Assembly (NCBI GenBank): GCA_946800325.1
Contig: OX326956.1
Location: forward strand, 37,665,082 to 37,729,081
Source: Luzula sylvatica
Taxonomy: Eukaryota; Streptophyta; Magnoliopsida; Poales; Juncaceae
Length of the DNA: 64,000 bases
Direction: 5' to 3'
The notes below the pieces were generated by a model. The model was not told where the DNA came from. It did not search any database and saw only the letters and a program-made list of their open reading frames with translations. The first letter of the stretch is position 1; each line of letters starts with the position of its first letter. Position numbers and translations under genes: made by a program. Below, one piece after another: positions 1 to 10,342 of the stretch.

Positions 1-2
1 AT

Positions 3-320
3 TCATTTGTTTTCATCCTTGTTGTCTGATCTAGAAGGAAGCGGATTGGATCCTTTGATAACCCATCCAAGAGCAAAGAAAGACAGACCAGCTATAATGG
101 CGGTGCCCCAAGCCTGAGAGTACCATCGGCCGTACTGTCTCGTCGCAAACCGCCATTGATCTCTTAGCGTCGCCGGATCAGGGTTAGCCGACTCGGGCGG
201 GTTAGGGAACCCTTTAGGAATTTGGTGGCGGCGAGACCCATTAGATGAAGACCCAATAGAAGGACCGGGTTTTGGGGGCGGTGGTGCTGATGAAGCTGGT
301 TTGGGTTGTTGATCCGCCAT
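3..320 (-). CDS. Small single-pass membrane protein, function unknown
   Basis: A complete 105-residue single-exon reading frame. The start codon lies in a strong context (CCATGG at 317-322), and a CT-rich 5' leader typical of plant genes lies immediately upstream on the minus strand. Residues 1-50 are rich in Pro and Ser and look disordered. Residues about 51-68 are a conserved-looking Trp/Arg/Tyr-rich stretch (QWRFATRQYGRWYSQAWG). It is followed by one hydrophobic segment (about 69-88, TAIIAGLSFFALGWVIKG) and a short charged tail. This is consistent with a tail-region membrane anchor; the compartment cannot be told. It looks like a conserved plant small protein rather than a transposon product, but I do not recognise a named family. 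The frame stops at the window edge, so its 3' UTR is not visible. Confidence 0.7.
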   Translation of the reverse strand: MADQQPKPASSAPPPPKPGPSIGSSSNGSRRHQIPKGFPNPPESANPDPATLRDQWRFATRQYGRWYSQAWGTAIIAGLSFFALGWVIKGSNPLPSRSDNKDENK

Positions 321-342
321 GGGAGTATTGAGGAACTTTAGA

Positions 343-362
343 GTCTTCTCTCTCTCTCTCTC
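343..362. repeat. (TC)n tract in the leader of the 3-320 gene
   Basis: A short CT run about 25 bp upstream of the start codon; on the minus strand it reads as a GA tract in the 5' UTR. Such pyrimidine/purine tracts are common in plant 5' UTRs. Confidence 0.6.
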
Positions 363-559
363 AAGAGATTATGCTTGGAGTAGGAGAAGCAACTCTAGGG
401 CCCAAGTCCATAAAACAATCTTCTAATCAGGCCTTATTTATAAAAACAAGGAAAAAATTATGTTGAATGCTAACATGGATCTCAAAATAGATAGCAAATG
501 TAAAGATTTATTTATGAAAACTTTAGCATGAAAACCAAAATATTTTACTAAGAATTATT
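363..559. other. AT-rich upstream region, no gene seen
   Basis: This is the presumed promoter side of the small membrane-protein gene. It is AT-rich; no further motif is assigned. Confidence 0.4.
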
Positions 560-1690
560 ATTATTTTTTAATCGAAAGAAAAAGATAAATACAAATAAAA
601 TAAACAAGATCCATTATAATAATAAAAATATTATAAAATAATTGAAAGAAAATGACAAAGAGAGATAGAACTATTTCTTAATCTTTTTGAGCAAATAATT
701 ACAATGCATTAGGGTCCTTTATATAGGGAATACAAAACTTGATGGCAAAAAAATCATACGATACAATAAATATTTGCCTTCAATAATTTTCTTGTAATTA
801 TCATGACATTCATTTCATAACACTCACTCTTGAATGTCGTTATCTTGTACGCGTAAGGAAACCGCCTCATTAAAAACACTGCCAGGAAAATCCATTGAGA
901 TAAAACCACAGCTAAGGAAAAAAGACTGCAGCGCGTACTAAATTTCTCCCTCATGTAGGCAAATATCCTTAAGACGGCGAAGTCCGATCTTGTAAACCAA
1001 GTTCTTGAAAGTTGTAGTGACAATGATTGTGTGAGATCTGCCAAGCTATCATTCGAGCGAATTGATTGGACGTTTATCTCACCATTATTTTTAAAAACAT
1101 GCATTTAAAATAATTTTGGTGAAATATGTTTGGATCTATATCATGTGATATAACTTTCCTTGATTTGTGCGATGCATGTACCATTATCTTGATATATCAC
1201 AACTGAGCATGTGAAGTGTTGTTTGTTCCATGAAATGCTGCACTTCTGGATCAACAACATTTTACATTATCTTTTCCGTGACGAAAATAATCGTTCTTCA
1301 TATCAAGGGATTGATCACCATAAGTGAGATTAATGGGTGAGACTTGTCCATATACAAATGTTTCAAGATAGTCTCTACACAAGTATATTGATGAACACAT
1401 ATCCCATTTCTTATATATTCGATTTGCAGTCCAAGACAAAATCCTTTTCCTAGGCTTTTATTCAGTGTTTTCAAGTTCTTCAGGAGTTTCAATAATAAAG
1501 ACACATGAACTAATGAGATTATTTGACATCCTTCCTTTGCAAGGTCTTGGTTGTTTTAACCCATACAAAGATTCTTTCCATTTTATATAATACATACTCT
1601 TATGTATTTTATTGCATGTATCATATAAATTTGACCCTTCATGGATTTTCATGTAAATAATATTATCAAGTGATCCAAACAAATATGTTG
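560..1690 (-). pseudogene. Degenerate Ty1/copia 3' part (RT, RNase H end, LTR)
   Basis: On the minus strand, fragments in shifting frames match the end of a copia polyprotein. A stretch near 1390-1440 resembles the FCLGLQIEYIRNGI / VHQ block that follows RT. Near 1020-1100, INVQSIRSNDSLADL resembles the RNase H C-terminus (INVQ-IRS-NLADLFTK). Beyond it (about 840-940) lies the characteristic copia 3' region with a 'gttttcctggcagtgtttttaa'-type sequence. Further on, at about 715-725, a TATA-like CCTATATAAAGG on the minus strand suggests LTR promoter sequence. Frames are broken by many stops and shifts, so this is an old, dead insertion. The ends are approximate. It belongs to a different copia lineage from copies A and B. 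Confidence 0.65.
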
Positions 1691-1694
1691 TTAC

Positions 1695-2460
1695 TGTCGG
1701 GAATCGTCGGTCCCGAGCCCGCGCAGTAGAATGAAGTGTCCCGATCCAGTTCCCTAATCCAAGATCATGCCATCGCTTCGATGCACGAACATGATGAAAA
1801 CATACAAACCATACCTAGTGAAATTGGGCACTAACGAAGGGTTGATACGCTTTTCTTTGTGCTTTCGCTATGTCTACTTTGTGTATGTGCCACGCCCACA
1901 CGCCTTCACGCCTTCAAGCACGACTTCGGTTGTTCTCTTGTGCGTTTCACGCCTGCATTCTTCAACAACCTTCTTTGTTAACTCTCTCTTCGTTCGTACA
2001 AGGATCAAAGATATGATCCCTCTACCCGTATCCACCGTGAGTTGCGATCTATCGGTCACACACACGACTGCCTAGACGACGTATGTATGAACTTGCTTAT
2101 CTTTGTTGATTAAAATCTCTAATGGAGAAATATTTTTTTTCTCTTCTTTTCTCTCTCTTTCGTTCACACTCTTTTACTTAATGTTAGAATGGTTTCAATT
2201 GGTTGGAACACTTGGAGGAGAGAGAAACATTATATATATACCACATAGGATGGGGATGGGCCAAGGATTGCATCAAATGCAATGTTTAACTCATTATACA
2301 TATTCAGAGGTGCTTCTGACTGGGTAGAGCCAAGTTTCCGTCTGGACGGAACATTCAACTCGTAGGCTTCCGTCTGGACGAAACTAAGTTTCCGTTTAGC
2401 TTCGTCCAGACGGAATACTCTCTGGAACTGGATTTTGTATAATCTCATTATACATCCAAT
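1695..2460 (-). mobile_element. Degenerate solo-like LTR related to copia A/B
   Basis: It starts TGTCGGGAATCG and then follows the same order of blocks as the LTRs at 33223 and 61624: the CCCGAGCCCGCGCAG block, an 'agatcatgcca' block, 'cgaagggttgat', and a region resembling the promoter with 'cacataggatggggatgggcca'. Orientation matches copies A and B, so any coding part would have been on the minus strand. Near 2333-2415 it holds its own short palindromes (TCCGTCTGGACGGA type). No internal coding sequence of the same orientation adjoins it, so it is a solo or truncated LTR. The right end is approximate. Confidence 0.6.
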
Positions 2461-2479
2461 GATACCCACGAACGCATAC

Positions 2480-3062
2480 GTTCGTTTATCTTATAAGTAT
2501 CATTTTACTATTGATTCAAAACTTTATTTCCTTCACATTCATCATGGCTTAGAAATTCGCAAGTGTGCGAATCTATCTCTTCACGCATACTCCGATGCCG
2601 ATTGGGCAAGTTGTCCGTATGATCGAAGATCAATGACGGAATTTTGCATCTATCTCGGTTCGAATCTAGTTTCGCGGAGCTCTAAAAATCAACATACCAT
2701 TGCTCGTTCAAGTACGGAATCGGAATATCGAAACTTATCGATGGCTACGGCCGAATTAATATGGCTTGAATACTTGCTTCGAGAACTTGACCTCACTCTT
2801 CCGTCTCCTCCCGTTCTTTGGTGCGACAACCTGCGACAACCTTGGAGCAACATTTCTTGTCTTCAATTCCGTTTTTCATGCTCGCACTAAACAACTTTCA
2901 CTTCATTCGAGAACGAATCGATTCCAAACAATTTGAAGTGAAGTTTATTTGCTCCTCCGATTAAGTCGCCGATGCTCTCACCAAGGGACTTCGTTCTCCT
3001 CGTTTTATCGATTTTCGGTCCAAACTCACCGTGATGGAATCCCCAGCTTCGCCTGAGGGGGA
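2480..3062 (+). pseudogene. Ty1/copia RNase H remnant
   Basis: The plus-strand frame reads HAYSDADWASCPYDRRSMTE, then ARSSTESEYRNLSMATAE and VLWCDN. These are the three hallmark blocks of a copia RNase H (catalytic Asp in the YSDADWA block). After a frameshift near 2840 the C-terminal ADALTKGL-type block follows at about 2965-2990. Everything upstream of RNase H is missing, and it adjoins an unrelated LTR on its left, so this is a 5'-truncated relic. A purine-rich tract (GCCTGAGGGGGA, 3050-3061) sits immediately before the LTR and is the likely polypurine tract. Confidence 0.8.
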
Positions 3063-3339
3063 TGTCAGAATCAAATGGAGGTGTCTATTCCTATGACCAA
3101 ATGGAGACACAACCATAGTTGTTAGTTAATTTCTTGATGAAATATACCTTAGTCAGTTCAGTAGTACAAGGATATTCCTTGAGGTGTACAAATGGACAAA
3201 TGTAGTTAGTTAGATAATTAGCTTAATTAGTTGTTAAGTGAAGGCTATATACAAGGAATCCTTCGAGTACAGAATTATTTCTAATAATAATTATGATTTT
3301 TTCAATCCAGTTTCTTATTTCCTCTTAAATTCATTATCA
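3063..3339 (+). mobile_element. 3' LTR of the truncated copia at 2480
   Basis: It begins TGTCAG directly after the purine tract and ends near ...TTATCA, about 277 bp long. The short LTR and TG/CA ends suit a small-LTR copia lineage. No second copy is present, so the right boundary is inferred from the terminal CA only. Confidence 0.55.
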
Positions 3340-3775
3340 GAATATAGCTTGTGGAAAAATATTAGGGCTTTGTTTTTGAAGTATCCGTGTCACATAGATA
3401 TGCAGATATTTGATGCATGAGAAGTTCGAAAGACAAGTTATAGAGGATCCATGCAGCACAGCATCAGGTGTGATGACACAAAATACTCGCAACATATATA
3501 TCACGTGAAATTAGAAAAGTTAATTCAAGGAAAATGTTGGACATATCCCATCTCTTCCCCCAAAAGCGGAAAAGCCTTGATGACGATGATGAGGATAAGA
3601 ATTGACATCTTAAAAATTATTATTTTAATTCGTACTTTAACATTTTAATTGAATGTTCAATCATAAATTAAGATAATTAAATCATAAATTAAGATGTTAA
3701 ATTATATATTCATGTGTTAATTTGTAAGATGTTAAGTTATATTCACATCATCAAGATTCTTGGAAGAAAATATTA
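3340..3775. other. Intergenic, no gene seen
   Basis: AT-rich sequence with short repeated phrases (about 3655-3740, 'cataaattaagat'). There is no supported coding region and no clear element. Confidence 0.4.
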
Positions 3776-3783
3776 GGAAATGT

Positions 3784-3947
3784 CAATGATTTAAATTGCG
3801 GCGCAATTGCGCCGTCATAGCGCAAATCGCAATAAATATTGATAAAACGCAACACCGCAACCTACTAAATAGCGCCGCAATATCGATAATCATATGTAAA
3901 TTACATTCCAAACGCAATGAACCGCTATATCGCAATTTAAAACATTG
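3784..3947. mobile_element. 164-bp MITE, hAT type
   Basis: The termini are CAATGATTTAAATTGCG and its inverted partner CGCAATTTAAAACATTG, matching at 16 of 17 positions. The element is flanked by an exact 8-bp direct repeat GGAAATGT (3776-3783 and 3948-3955). An 8-bp target duplication with short inverted termini is the signature of hAT transposition. The interior is full of GCGCAATTGCG-like short motifs and encodes nothing. It is non-autonomous; its transposase source is not in the window. Confidence 0.8.
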
Positions 3948-3955
3948 GGAAATGT

Positions 3956-4652
3956 ACATCACTAGTCGTAATTTAATTACTCACCTCACTAGTCGCAATA
4001 TCGGTGATCATATCTATCTATTTTATGCCCTCATGTAATGTAACGTGATTCTATTTGCATATAAGATCCTAGTAGGAACTAAATTATAAGCTAAATTAGT
4101 TAGTAACACGTGAATTTCATTCTTAATACATCTACTAATGAAATATGATTTAACATAAATATTTGATGAAATATGAATTCACTTGGATAAGATTGGATGA
4201 AAAATAAAACGAAGTAGGGTTCATTCACAGAAGATCGAATTTATGTCAACCAATGAAATTTGATAATTAAGTGTGACAAGCATGATAGCTTATGAATGCT
4301 TTCCTATCCAAGCTTTTCCCACCTGACTAGACTTCAAAATTCAAATCATGGGCATTCATTCTATGGCCATACATGTTTCTAACTTGAATGTAAAATTGAT
4401 TCGAGTATTTGATCATAAGCCACTACATCGATTATGGCTCGAAAAGGCAGTACATAAGATCCATCCCAGCTCTATCTATCTGTCCATAACATACATGTTT
4501 AATGACTACAGTGAGGAGCTCGTGAACCTTTTAATGGAGTCTTGTTTTAGCCATATCCATCCATTTGTAAAGTCTCTACTTTGCATTCTTCACCTACCAT
4601 TGCATTGATCTCTAATCTATTTAAATTCTTCACTATCAATTTTCTCCAGCAC
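3956..4652. other. Upstream region of the 154-residue protein gene
   Basis: AT-rich intergenic DNA and the presumed promoter and leader of the gene at 4653. No other gene is supported. In-frame upstream ATGs exist (for example at 4581), but the residues they would add are not protein-like. Confidence 0.4.
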
Positions 4653-5117
4653 ATGAATAAATCATCTCCAATTAAAAACCCTAACCCTATGTGGGATTGT
4701 GAGAGCAAACTTTACGATTCCCTCGAGCTCATTTCCTTCACAAAACATCTCGATTCCATGATCAATTCACGGTCGTTCTCAATGCCTCATCACCATTTCC
4801 CTTCACCACCGGCAGAAGCATCCGCAGCTAGTTCGTCTGCAAAAAAAAGATTCAGGTTGTCGAAATTATTCAACAAGTTTTTCGGGAAGATGTTCCGATT
4901 AAAAATTGAACGAACATATAGCATGCCGTCTGGTTGTTATGATCATAGCATCGAAGATTACTACTATCATGGACTTTACTCGCTTTCGGACCGAACTCTT
5001 TCGTCCATACCTGAAGTCTCTGAGCAGGGTTCGCCAGACATTATGCCGATTGTGCGAAAGTCCAAGTCCGAACGACTTACCAGTTCCACGTTGGATCAAT
5101 TCGATATGATTCTATGA
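4653..5117 (+). CDS. Small basic plant protein, function unknown
   Basis: A single-exon frame of 154 residues, counting from the ATG at 4653. An upstream in-frame ATG at 4581 would add 24 residues of hydrophobic, leader-like translation, and I judge the later start more likely. The N-terminus carries MWDCESKLYDSLELISF, a Trp-Asp-Cys / Leu-Tyr-Asp-Ser-Leu-Glu-Leu block that looks conserved in small plant proteins. A Ser/Pro-rich linker follows, then a strongly basic patch around residues 67-90 (KKRFRLSKLFNKFFGKMFR). The C-terminal half is Ser-rich and acidic/basic mixed (SLSDRTLSSIPE; RKSKSERL). There is no signal peptide or membrane segment. The basic patch could bind nucleic acid or membranes; that is inference only. 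Confidence 0.65.
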   Translation: MNKSSPIKNPNPMWDCESKLYDSLELISFTKHLDSMINSRSFSMPHHHFPSPPAEASAASSSAKKRFRLSKLFNKFFGKMFRLKIERTYSMPSGCYDHSIEDYYYHGLYSLSDRTLSSIPEVSEQGSPDIMPIVRKSKSERLTSSTLDQFDMIL

Positions 5118-5510
5118 TGCATGGGGATGGATGGAGATGGTAAACAAGACCCTAATTAAGGGGGTTCAAATTATATAGGTCATTCAGCCGTTTTTTAGGG
5201 CAATTTGGTCATGTCTTAATTTAGTAGGAGAAATTAAGCATGCTTCTCCCAAGTCCCAATTGATATTACCTCTCCAAATTAATGTACTTGTTAATTAAAG
5301 ATCCCATTTAGTTTCGACTAAAAGGACCAAATTGGAGGAAAGGATTATCTTCTGGGATTTCTTAATTCCTGGTTTATTCATGTAATTTAGCTAATCACAA
5401 GTGAAATTGATCTTATGTGTTAGCTTAGTTTGAATTGTATCATAAAACATGGCTCAGTTGACTGCACTAATGATGGGCCGGATTGTGCCAATAAATGTGG
5501 TCGTTCATCT
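5118..5510. other. Downstream region, no gene seen
   Basis: This holds the presumed 3' UTR and terminator region of the preceding gene and AT-rich spacer. Nothing further is assigned. Confidence 0.4.
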
Positions 5511-5605
5511 TAATCTTCTCTTTCAAATACTTCTTTTTTTTTCTTTCAAAATTTTCTAATCAATATGGAGGTTAGGACATGCCAATCACCCATACAAGCC
5601 GTACC
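5511..5605. repeat. Flank sequence repeated inside the adjacent element
   Basis: About 95 bp ('taatcttctctttcaaatac ... ggacatgccaatcaccc') recur almost unchanged at about 5799-5890, inside the neighbouring hAT-like element. The last eight bases here, GCCGTACC (5598-5605), are one copy of that element's target duplication. Confidence 0.75.
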
Positions 5606-6740
5606 TGGGGACGTAAACGGTTCGGATATTATCCGTATTCGTATCCGACAATATTCGAACCGTATCCGTATCCGTTTAGTATTCGAACCGTTTTCGGATC
5701 TCCGGATTGTTCCGTATCCGAATATTTGTATTCGAAAAAGTATGGATACAAATTGTGTCCGTATTCGTATCCGACAATATTCAAACAATATTTCTCTTAA
5801 TCTTTTCTTTCAAATACTTCTTTTTTTTTCTTTCAAAATTTTCTAATCAATATGGAGGTTAGGACATGCCAATCACCCATACCTGGGGAAGTAAGTACCC
5901 GGTACCTGGGGAAGTAAACGGTTCGGATATTATCCAAACCAATCCGAACCCAATTCAACTAAATATTTGGATCCGAACGGATTTGGATCTGACTCGGATT
6001 CGTTTTTCGAATTCCGATCCAGATCCGAATGCGGATACAATTCGGATCCGAATAACAATAAAAAATATGTATCCGTTTTTTATAATTTATTTTACATTTA
6101 AATGGTTTTGATCTCATGAATCTAATAAAAAATAATATTCACGTGACTCATGATCAATGAATCAATTTTATTTAAAAAAAAACATGAAATTTATTTTCAA
6201 GATATTTACAAATTCCAAAATTATTTCTTTCTTTTCCAAGACTTGTCCTCTCTCTTCATTTTTTTTTTCAAGTTATATGAGCGGTTATTTTCTTCTTCTG
6301 AAAATCAAGATTTTTTTCAACATTTTTTGAAAAATTATGATATATTCTTTAAGAATAATTTAAGTATTATTTTAATTTTATTTGAATGTGGAATGTAAAA
6401 TAAATAGTTATTTTACATATCAAATATATGTTTTAATTATCCTAAAAAAGAATTTGTATCCGTATTCGTATCCGACAATATTCGAACCGTATCCATATCC
6501 GTTTAGTATTCGAACCGTTTTCGGATCTCCAAATTGTTTCTTATCCGAATATCTGTATTCGAAAAAGTATGGATACAAATTTGTGTTCGTATTCGTATCC
6601 GGCAATATTCAAACAATATCTCTATCCGTTTAATATTCGAACCGTATTCGGATCCGGGTTGTTCCGTATCCGAATATATGTATCCGAAAAAGTATGGATA
6701 CATATATGGTATGATCACTATCCGAACCGTTATGCCTCTA
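5606..6740. mobile_element. 1.1-kb non-autonomous hAT-like element
   Basis: The ends are TGGGGACGTAAACGGTTCGG on the left and, inverted, TAGAGGCATAACGGTTCGG on the right. The flanks carry an exact 8-bp duplication GCCGTACC (5598-5605 and 6741-6748), which is the hAT signature. The interior has dense clusters of GGATACGAATAC/CGAATATTGTC-type repeats at 5630-5790, 5930-6070 and 6450-6720; the first and third are close copies. Between them is AT-rich DNA with no transposase. A copy of the element's own left flank lies at 5799-5890, so the structure was rearranged after or during insertion. Translated frames here are simple repeats, not genes. Confidence 0.75.
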
Positions 6741-6748
6741 GCCGTACC

Positions 6749-8746
6749 TCGAATGGTTGACTGTTTGTCACAAAATACAATATCTCGTGGGTTCAAGTTT
6801 TATTAATATCATTGAAAAATTGGATTTAAGAATGTCGTGGTCTACGATTCTCTCTCAATTTTTTTTTGGATTTTAGCTCATTCACCTTCTATCAATTATT
6901 CATTTAAATTAAAAATTTATATGTATCTCTGTCCCCAAACAATGTGGCGTATATAATAATTAATGTATTGATCAATTATTTTTGTTTTTGTATGCTCGTC
7001 TATGTCATTTATGAGTAGTGATCTATATCTCCCGTTTCTCTCCCATATAAGTCTAGATGGCGTGACATTAGTTTTAAATTTTAATTTGACACATTAAATT
7101 GATTTCACATCTTAAATTATCATTTAACTATATTAATTAAAGTTTGACAATATGATAAATGTGCTAAATTATAAATTAAGATGCAAAAAAAGTTAAGATG
7201 TTTAAACATAAACATCATCAATTTGGCTATTCCGAACAATTCTCAGATCGGAGTTTGAGACAAAAAATGCAAATTGGTGAAAAATAGAGAGAACAATTTA
7301 GCGAAAGAAGGGGAAAAGTAAAACGAGGTGGAGACGAAGGGAAGAGAGAGGCGTAATTAAGGTGCTAATAATGAGAGAAATTGCTTTCTCGAAAAAAACC
7401 GAGCATAAAACTCAGTTTTATTTTTAACTAGTTTTCTGTAGAAGTTACCTACAAATTTCTTACCAAAAATGTTCCCCACAATTTACTAATTTTACTAATA
7501 TATATCCAAACATGCATCAGTAAATTGTTTGGACTTTTTTTCCCTATGCTACAAAATATATTTTTTTGAGAAAAATTAAGTGGGCTCTTTAGTCCCACTT
7601 CTATTACATATATTAGTAATATTTTTTACAGACTCTAATAAGGATATTTAAACCTGACAAAGACCTATGCTACAAAATATGTGATATTTACTTTGACGAT
7701 CCAAACAATCCCTTGCATAGTTCATAAAAATACCCGTTTTGTTTGGAAATCACAATCACCAATCACCATCTCTGACTTATTTAAATGAATTAATCTTATT
7801 TTTTTCTTCTAGAAAAACATGAATATCTTAATGCCATTGGATCTATTAATTATTCCAGGGAAGCCATTTATATGTATAATTAATTTCCCTCAACCTTAAC
7901 GTGAAACCAAAAAGATTCTCACATACAGATAAACGACTTATTTCGTGCACACTTGGGCACTTATACATCAACATTAACTACGAGCTAAGTTAGTATTTCT
8001 TAACTCAATTGATCCAAACGATTAAATGCATAACATAATAATATAATGTAAATTAAAAACTAATCCAACAATATTCAATAAAGAAATACTATTAACTATT
8101 CAGGAACATAAATAATCAAGAGATTTATTCTCTCAAAATGAATCAATAAATTATTGTTCTTTAGTTTTGAGTTCATACATAGGTATTACGATGTATTGAC
8201 ATCACAGTCCATTATTTATAATTGCCAAATGGAAAATGACACAACACAACCCGGTGGATGGAACAAAAGCTAAATGCCTAAATATCATAATCGATAAGGA
8301 CTTCAATACTTAATTAGCATAGCCTGGTCAGTGAGTTGTCCCATTAACATTAACATGATTGAGGAATAATCACAACCAAACCGTAAACAAAAACCAACCA
8401 TATTGATCATCATGATTAAGATAATTTTGAAAATTTGAATCGTATAAAAAATATGAAAATTTAAATCTTCTTACTTCGTAAAAATAAATTATGATTAAAA
8501 TGATTCGTTGACTAAGATTGTAAACATCTTGAAATATAGAATATTCTACTCGTGTTTCTCATCGTGGGTCGTAACAATCTCAAACATTATTGCTCTTCCT
8601 CTTTACATACTCTATTATCAGGATAGCATTTGTTTTCTAATTACAACTCAGCAATACATCTCTTTCTTCCTCTTTATAATTGTCTCAACTCAAGCATCCA
8701 CAGCTACCATTTTCATCTCAACAACAATTCTCCACTCCTTTCAGCA
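6749..8746. other. Intergenic and upstream region of the glycosyltransferase gene
   Basis: Two kilobases of AT-rich DNA. Apart from the short retroposed fragment at 7560-7663 I see no gene or element. The last few hundred bases are the presumed promoter and leader of the UGT; no TATA box is assigned with confidence. Confidence 0.4.
7543..7680 (-). mobile_element. Short retroposed insert with 17-bp target duplication
   Basis: A 104-bp insert (7560-7663) is bounded by two exact copies of CCTATGCTACAAAATAT (7543-7559 and 7664-7680). The insert begins with a T run, which is an A tail on the minus strand. It is therefore probably a 5'-truncated LINE/SINE-type fragment in minus orientation. A chance direct repeat is unlikely at this length, but the source family is not identified. 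Confidence 0.6.
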
Positions 8747-10156
8747 ATGGAGAAAGATAGCAATCCACCTCATGTAGTACTGCTCCCCTCGCCCGGTATG
8801 GGCCACTTTACCCCTTTCTTCGAGTTGGCAAAGCGACTTATCTCTCTCCACGGATTCACCGCTACTTTCATCACTTTTTCCTCATTTCCATCCCCTGCAC
8901 AAACCTCTCTTCTCTCCTCTCTTCCTTCTTCCATCTCCTCGGTCTCTCTCCCTCCTGTTCCACACCATGATGCCCCATCTGATGCCCGTATCGAAACCAT
9001 ACTTTCCCTAGAGGCCGCCCGTTCGATCCCTGCTGTAGCCGCCATCTTAGAAGACCTACAATCAAAACATCGTTTAGTCGCCTTCATTGGAGACCTTTTT
9101 TGTGGCGATATGTTTGATACGGCACGATCATTCGGTTTACCATGCTATTTGTTTTTTCCATCGAACTGTCTCATGCTTTCTCTCATGTTACATCTCCCTA
9201 CCCTTGACGCAACCACTACATGTGAGTATCGGGACTTACCGGGTCCACTAGAGCTTCCTGGTTGCGTACCGGTGCCTGGACCTGATTTGCTCCACCCATT
9301 GCAAGACCGGGCTAACGAATGCTACACTTGGATGGTGCATCACGGGAAAAAGTTTCATGAGGCCGACGGCATTTTGGTCAATTCATTTGAGGCAATCGAG
9401 CCTAGTGCAGTTCAAGTTTTACAAGTGGGCCAGCCACCTGTTTATGCAGTGGGCCCTATGATTCTTGATAAATCAAGTGATGACTTTGACAAGACTGGTT
9501 GTGTTGACTGGCTCGATAAACAACGGTCTAGATCCGTGTTGTATGTCTCGTTCGGTAGTGGCGGAGCTTTCACAAAGGAGCAAATGGGAGAGCTTGCTTT
9601 AGGGCTTGAAATGAGCAAGCAAAGGTTTATTTGGGTTGTGAGAAGTCCTTTAGATGATGATGATGATGAGTTTGTCGGGACAAAGTACTTGGATGTTGAG
9701 AGTAAAAAGGACCAGTTTCAATATTTACCAACTGGTTTTGTTGAAAGGACTAAAAATGTAGGAATTATAGTCCCCGTCTGGGCCCCACAAATAAGAATAC
9801 TAGGTCATCCCTCGACGGGTGGATTCTTGATGCATTGTGGATGGAATTCGACTCAAGAAAGTGTGATCAACGGGGTGCCGATGATTACTTGGCCGCTATA
9901 TGCTGAGCAACACCAGAATGCAATTATGCTGGTTGATGGTATCGGAGCAGCGTTGAGGCTGAAGGCACGAACGGATGGTTTGGTAACGAGGGATGAGATT
10001 GCCACGGTTGTGAGAGAGTTAATGGATGGGGTTGAGGGAAATAGAGTGAGGGCAAAGGTGAAGGAGCTTGGCGAGGCGGCGAAGCTCGGGTTGATGGAGG
10101 GGGGAGCATCCTATAAGGCTCTTGTTGAAGTAGCAAACAAGTTGAAATCATGTTAG
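8747..10156 (+). CDS. UDP-glycosyltransferase, UGT72-like (family 1)
   Basis: An intronless gene of 469 residues, the usual length for plant UGTs. It transfers sugar, probably glucose, from UDP-sugar to a small acceptor such as a phenolic or monolignol-type aglycone, in the cytosol. The N-terminal acceptor domain carries the catalytic His at residue 20 in PSPGMGH, with the partnering Asp likely at 116 (GDLF). The C-terminal donor domain carries a complete 44-residue PSPG box, W345 to Q388 (WAPQ ... HCGWNS ... GVP ... WPLYAEQ); the final Gln fits UDP-glucose use. SFGSGGAF at about 268-275 and WPLYAEQ favour the UGT72 group (arbutin-synthase-like); the acceptor cannot be read from sequence. An in-frame ATG at 8630 would add 39 unlikely residues. 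The start at 8747 (CAATGGAG) is chosen because the conserved N-terminus begins there. An acidic run of five Asp follows SPL at about 303-307. No inactivating change is seen. Confidence 0.93.
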   Translation: MEKDSNPPHVVLLPSPGMGHFTPFFELAKRLISLHGFTATFITFSSFPSPAQTSLLSSLPSSISSVSLPPVPHHDAPSDARIETILSLEAARSIPAVAAILEDLQSKHRLVAFIGDLFCGDMFDTARSFGLPCYLFFPSNCLMLSLMLHLPTLDATTTCEYRDLPGPLELPGCVPVPGPDLLHPLQDRANECYTWMVHHGKKFHEADGILVNSFEAIEPSAVQVLQVGQPPVYAVGPMILDKSSDDFDKTGCVDWLDKQRSRSVLYVSFGSGGAFTKEQMGELALGLEMSKQRFIWVVRSPLDDDDDEFVGTKYLDVESKKDQFQYLPTGFVERTKNVGIIVPVWAPQIRILGHPSTGGFLMHCGWNSTQESVINGVPMITWPLYAEQHQNAIMLVDGIGAALRLKARTDGLVTRDEIATVVRELMDGVEGNRVRAKVKELGEAAKLGLMEGGASYKALVEVANKLKSC

Positions 10157-10342
10157 AAAGTGACGGTTGATTTTCATATTCTTGATGTAAACATAGACAT
10201 GATGTTAAATGAATTGGATGTACTGTTAAAATTGAAATTGAATTTCACTTGTTATCACCTCATGGTAAATTTTTTAGATGAATGAGCAAGTCAAATTCCG
10301 GTCTGATTGGAAGGGGCCTTGCAATTTTTTTAATCCAGTACT
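10157..10342 (+). other. 3' UTR region of the glycosyltransferase
   Basis: A short AT-rich tail after the stop codon, before a LINE-tail fragment. No definite polyadenylation site is assigned. Confidence 0.45.

Noticed and set aside
5565..6806. Overlapping open frames in the GGATACGAATA repeats as genes
   Set aside because: Several frames and both strands are open with Arg-Ile or Tyr-Pro-Tyr repeats, the mark of simple-repeat translation.
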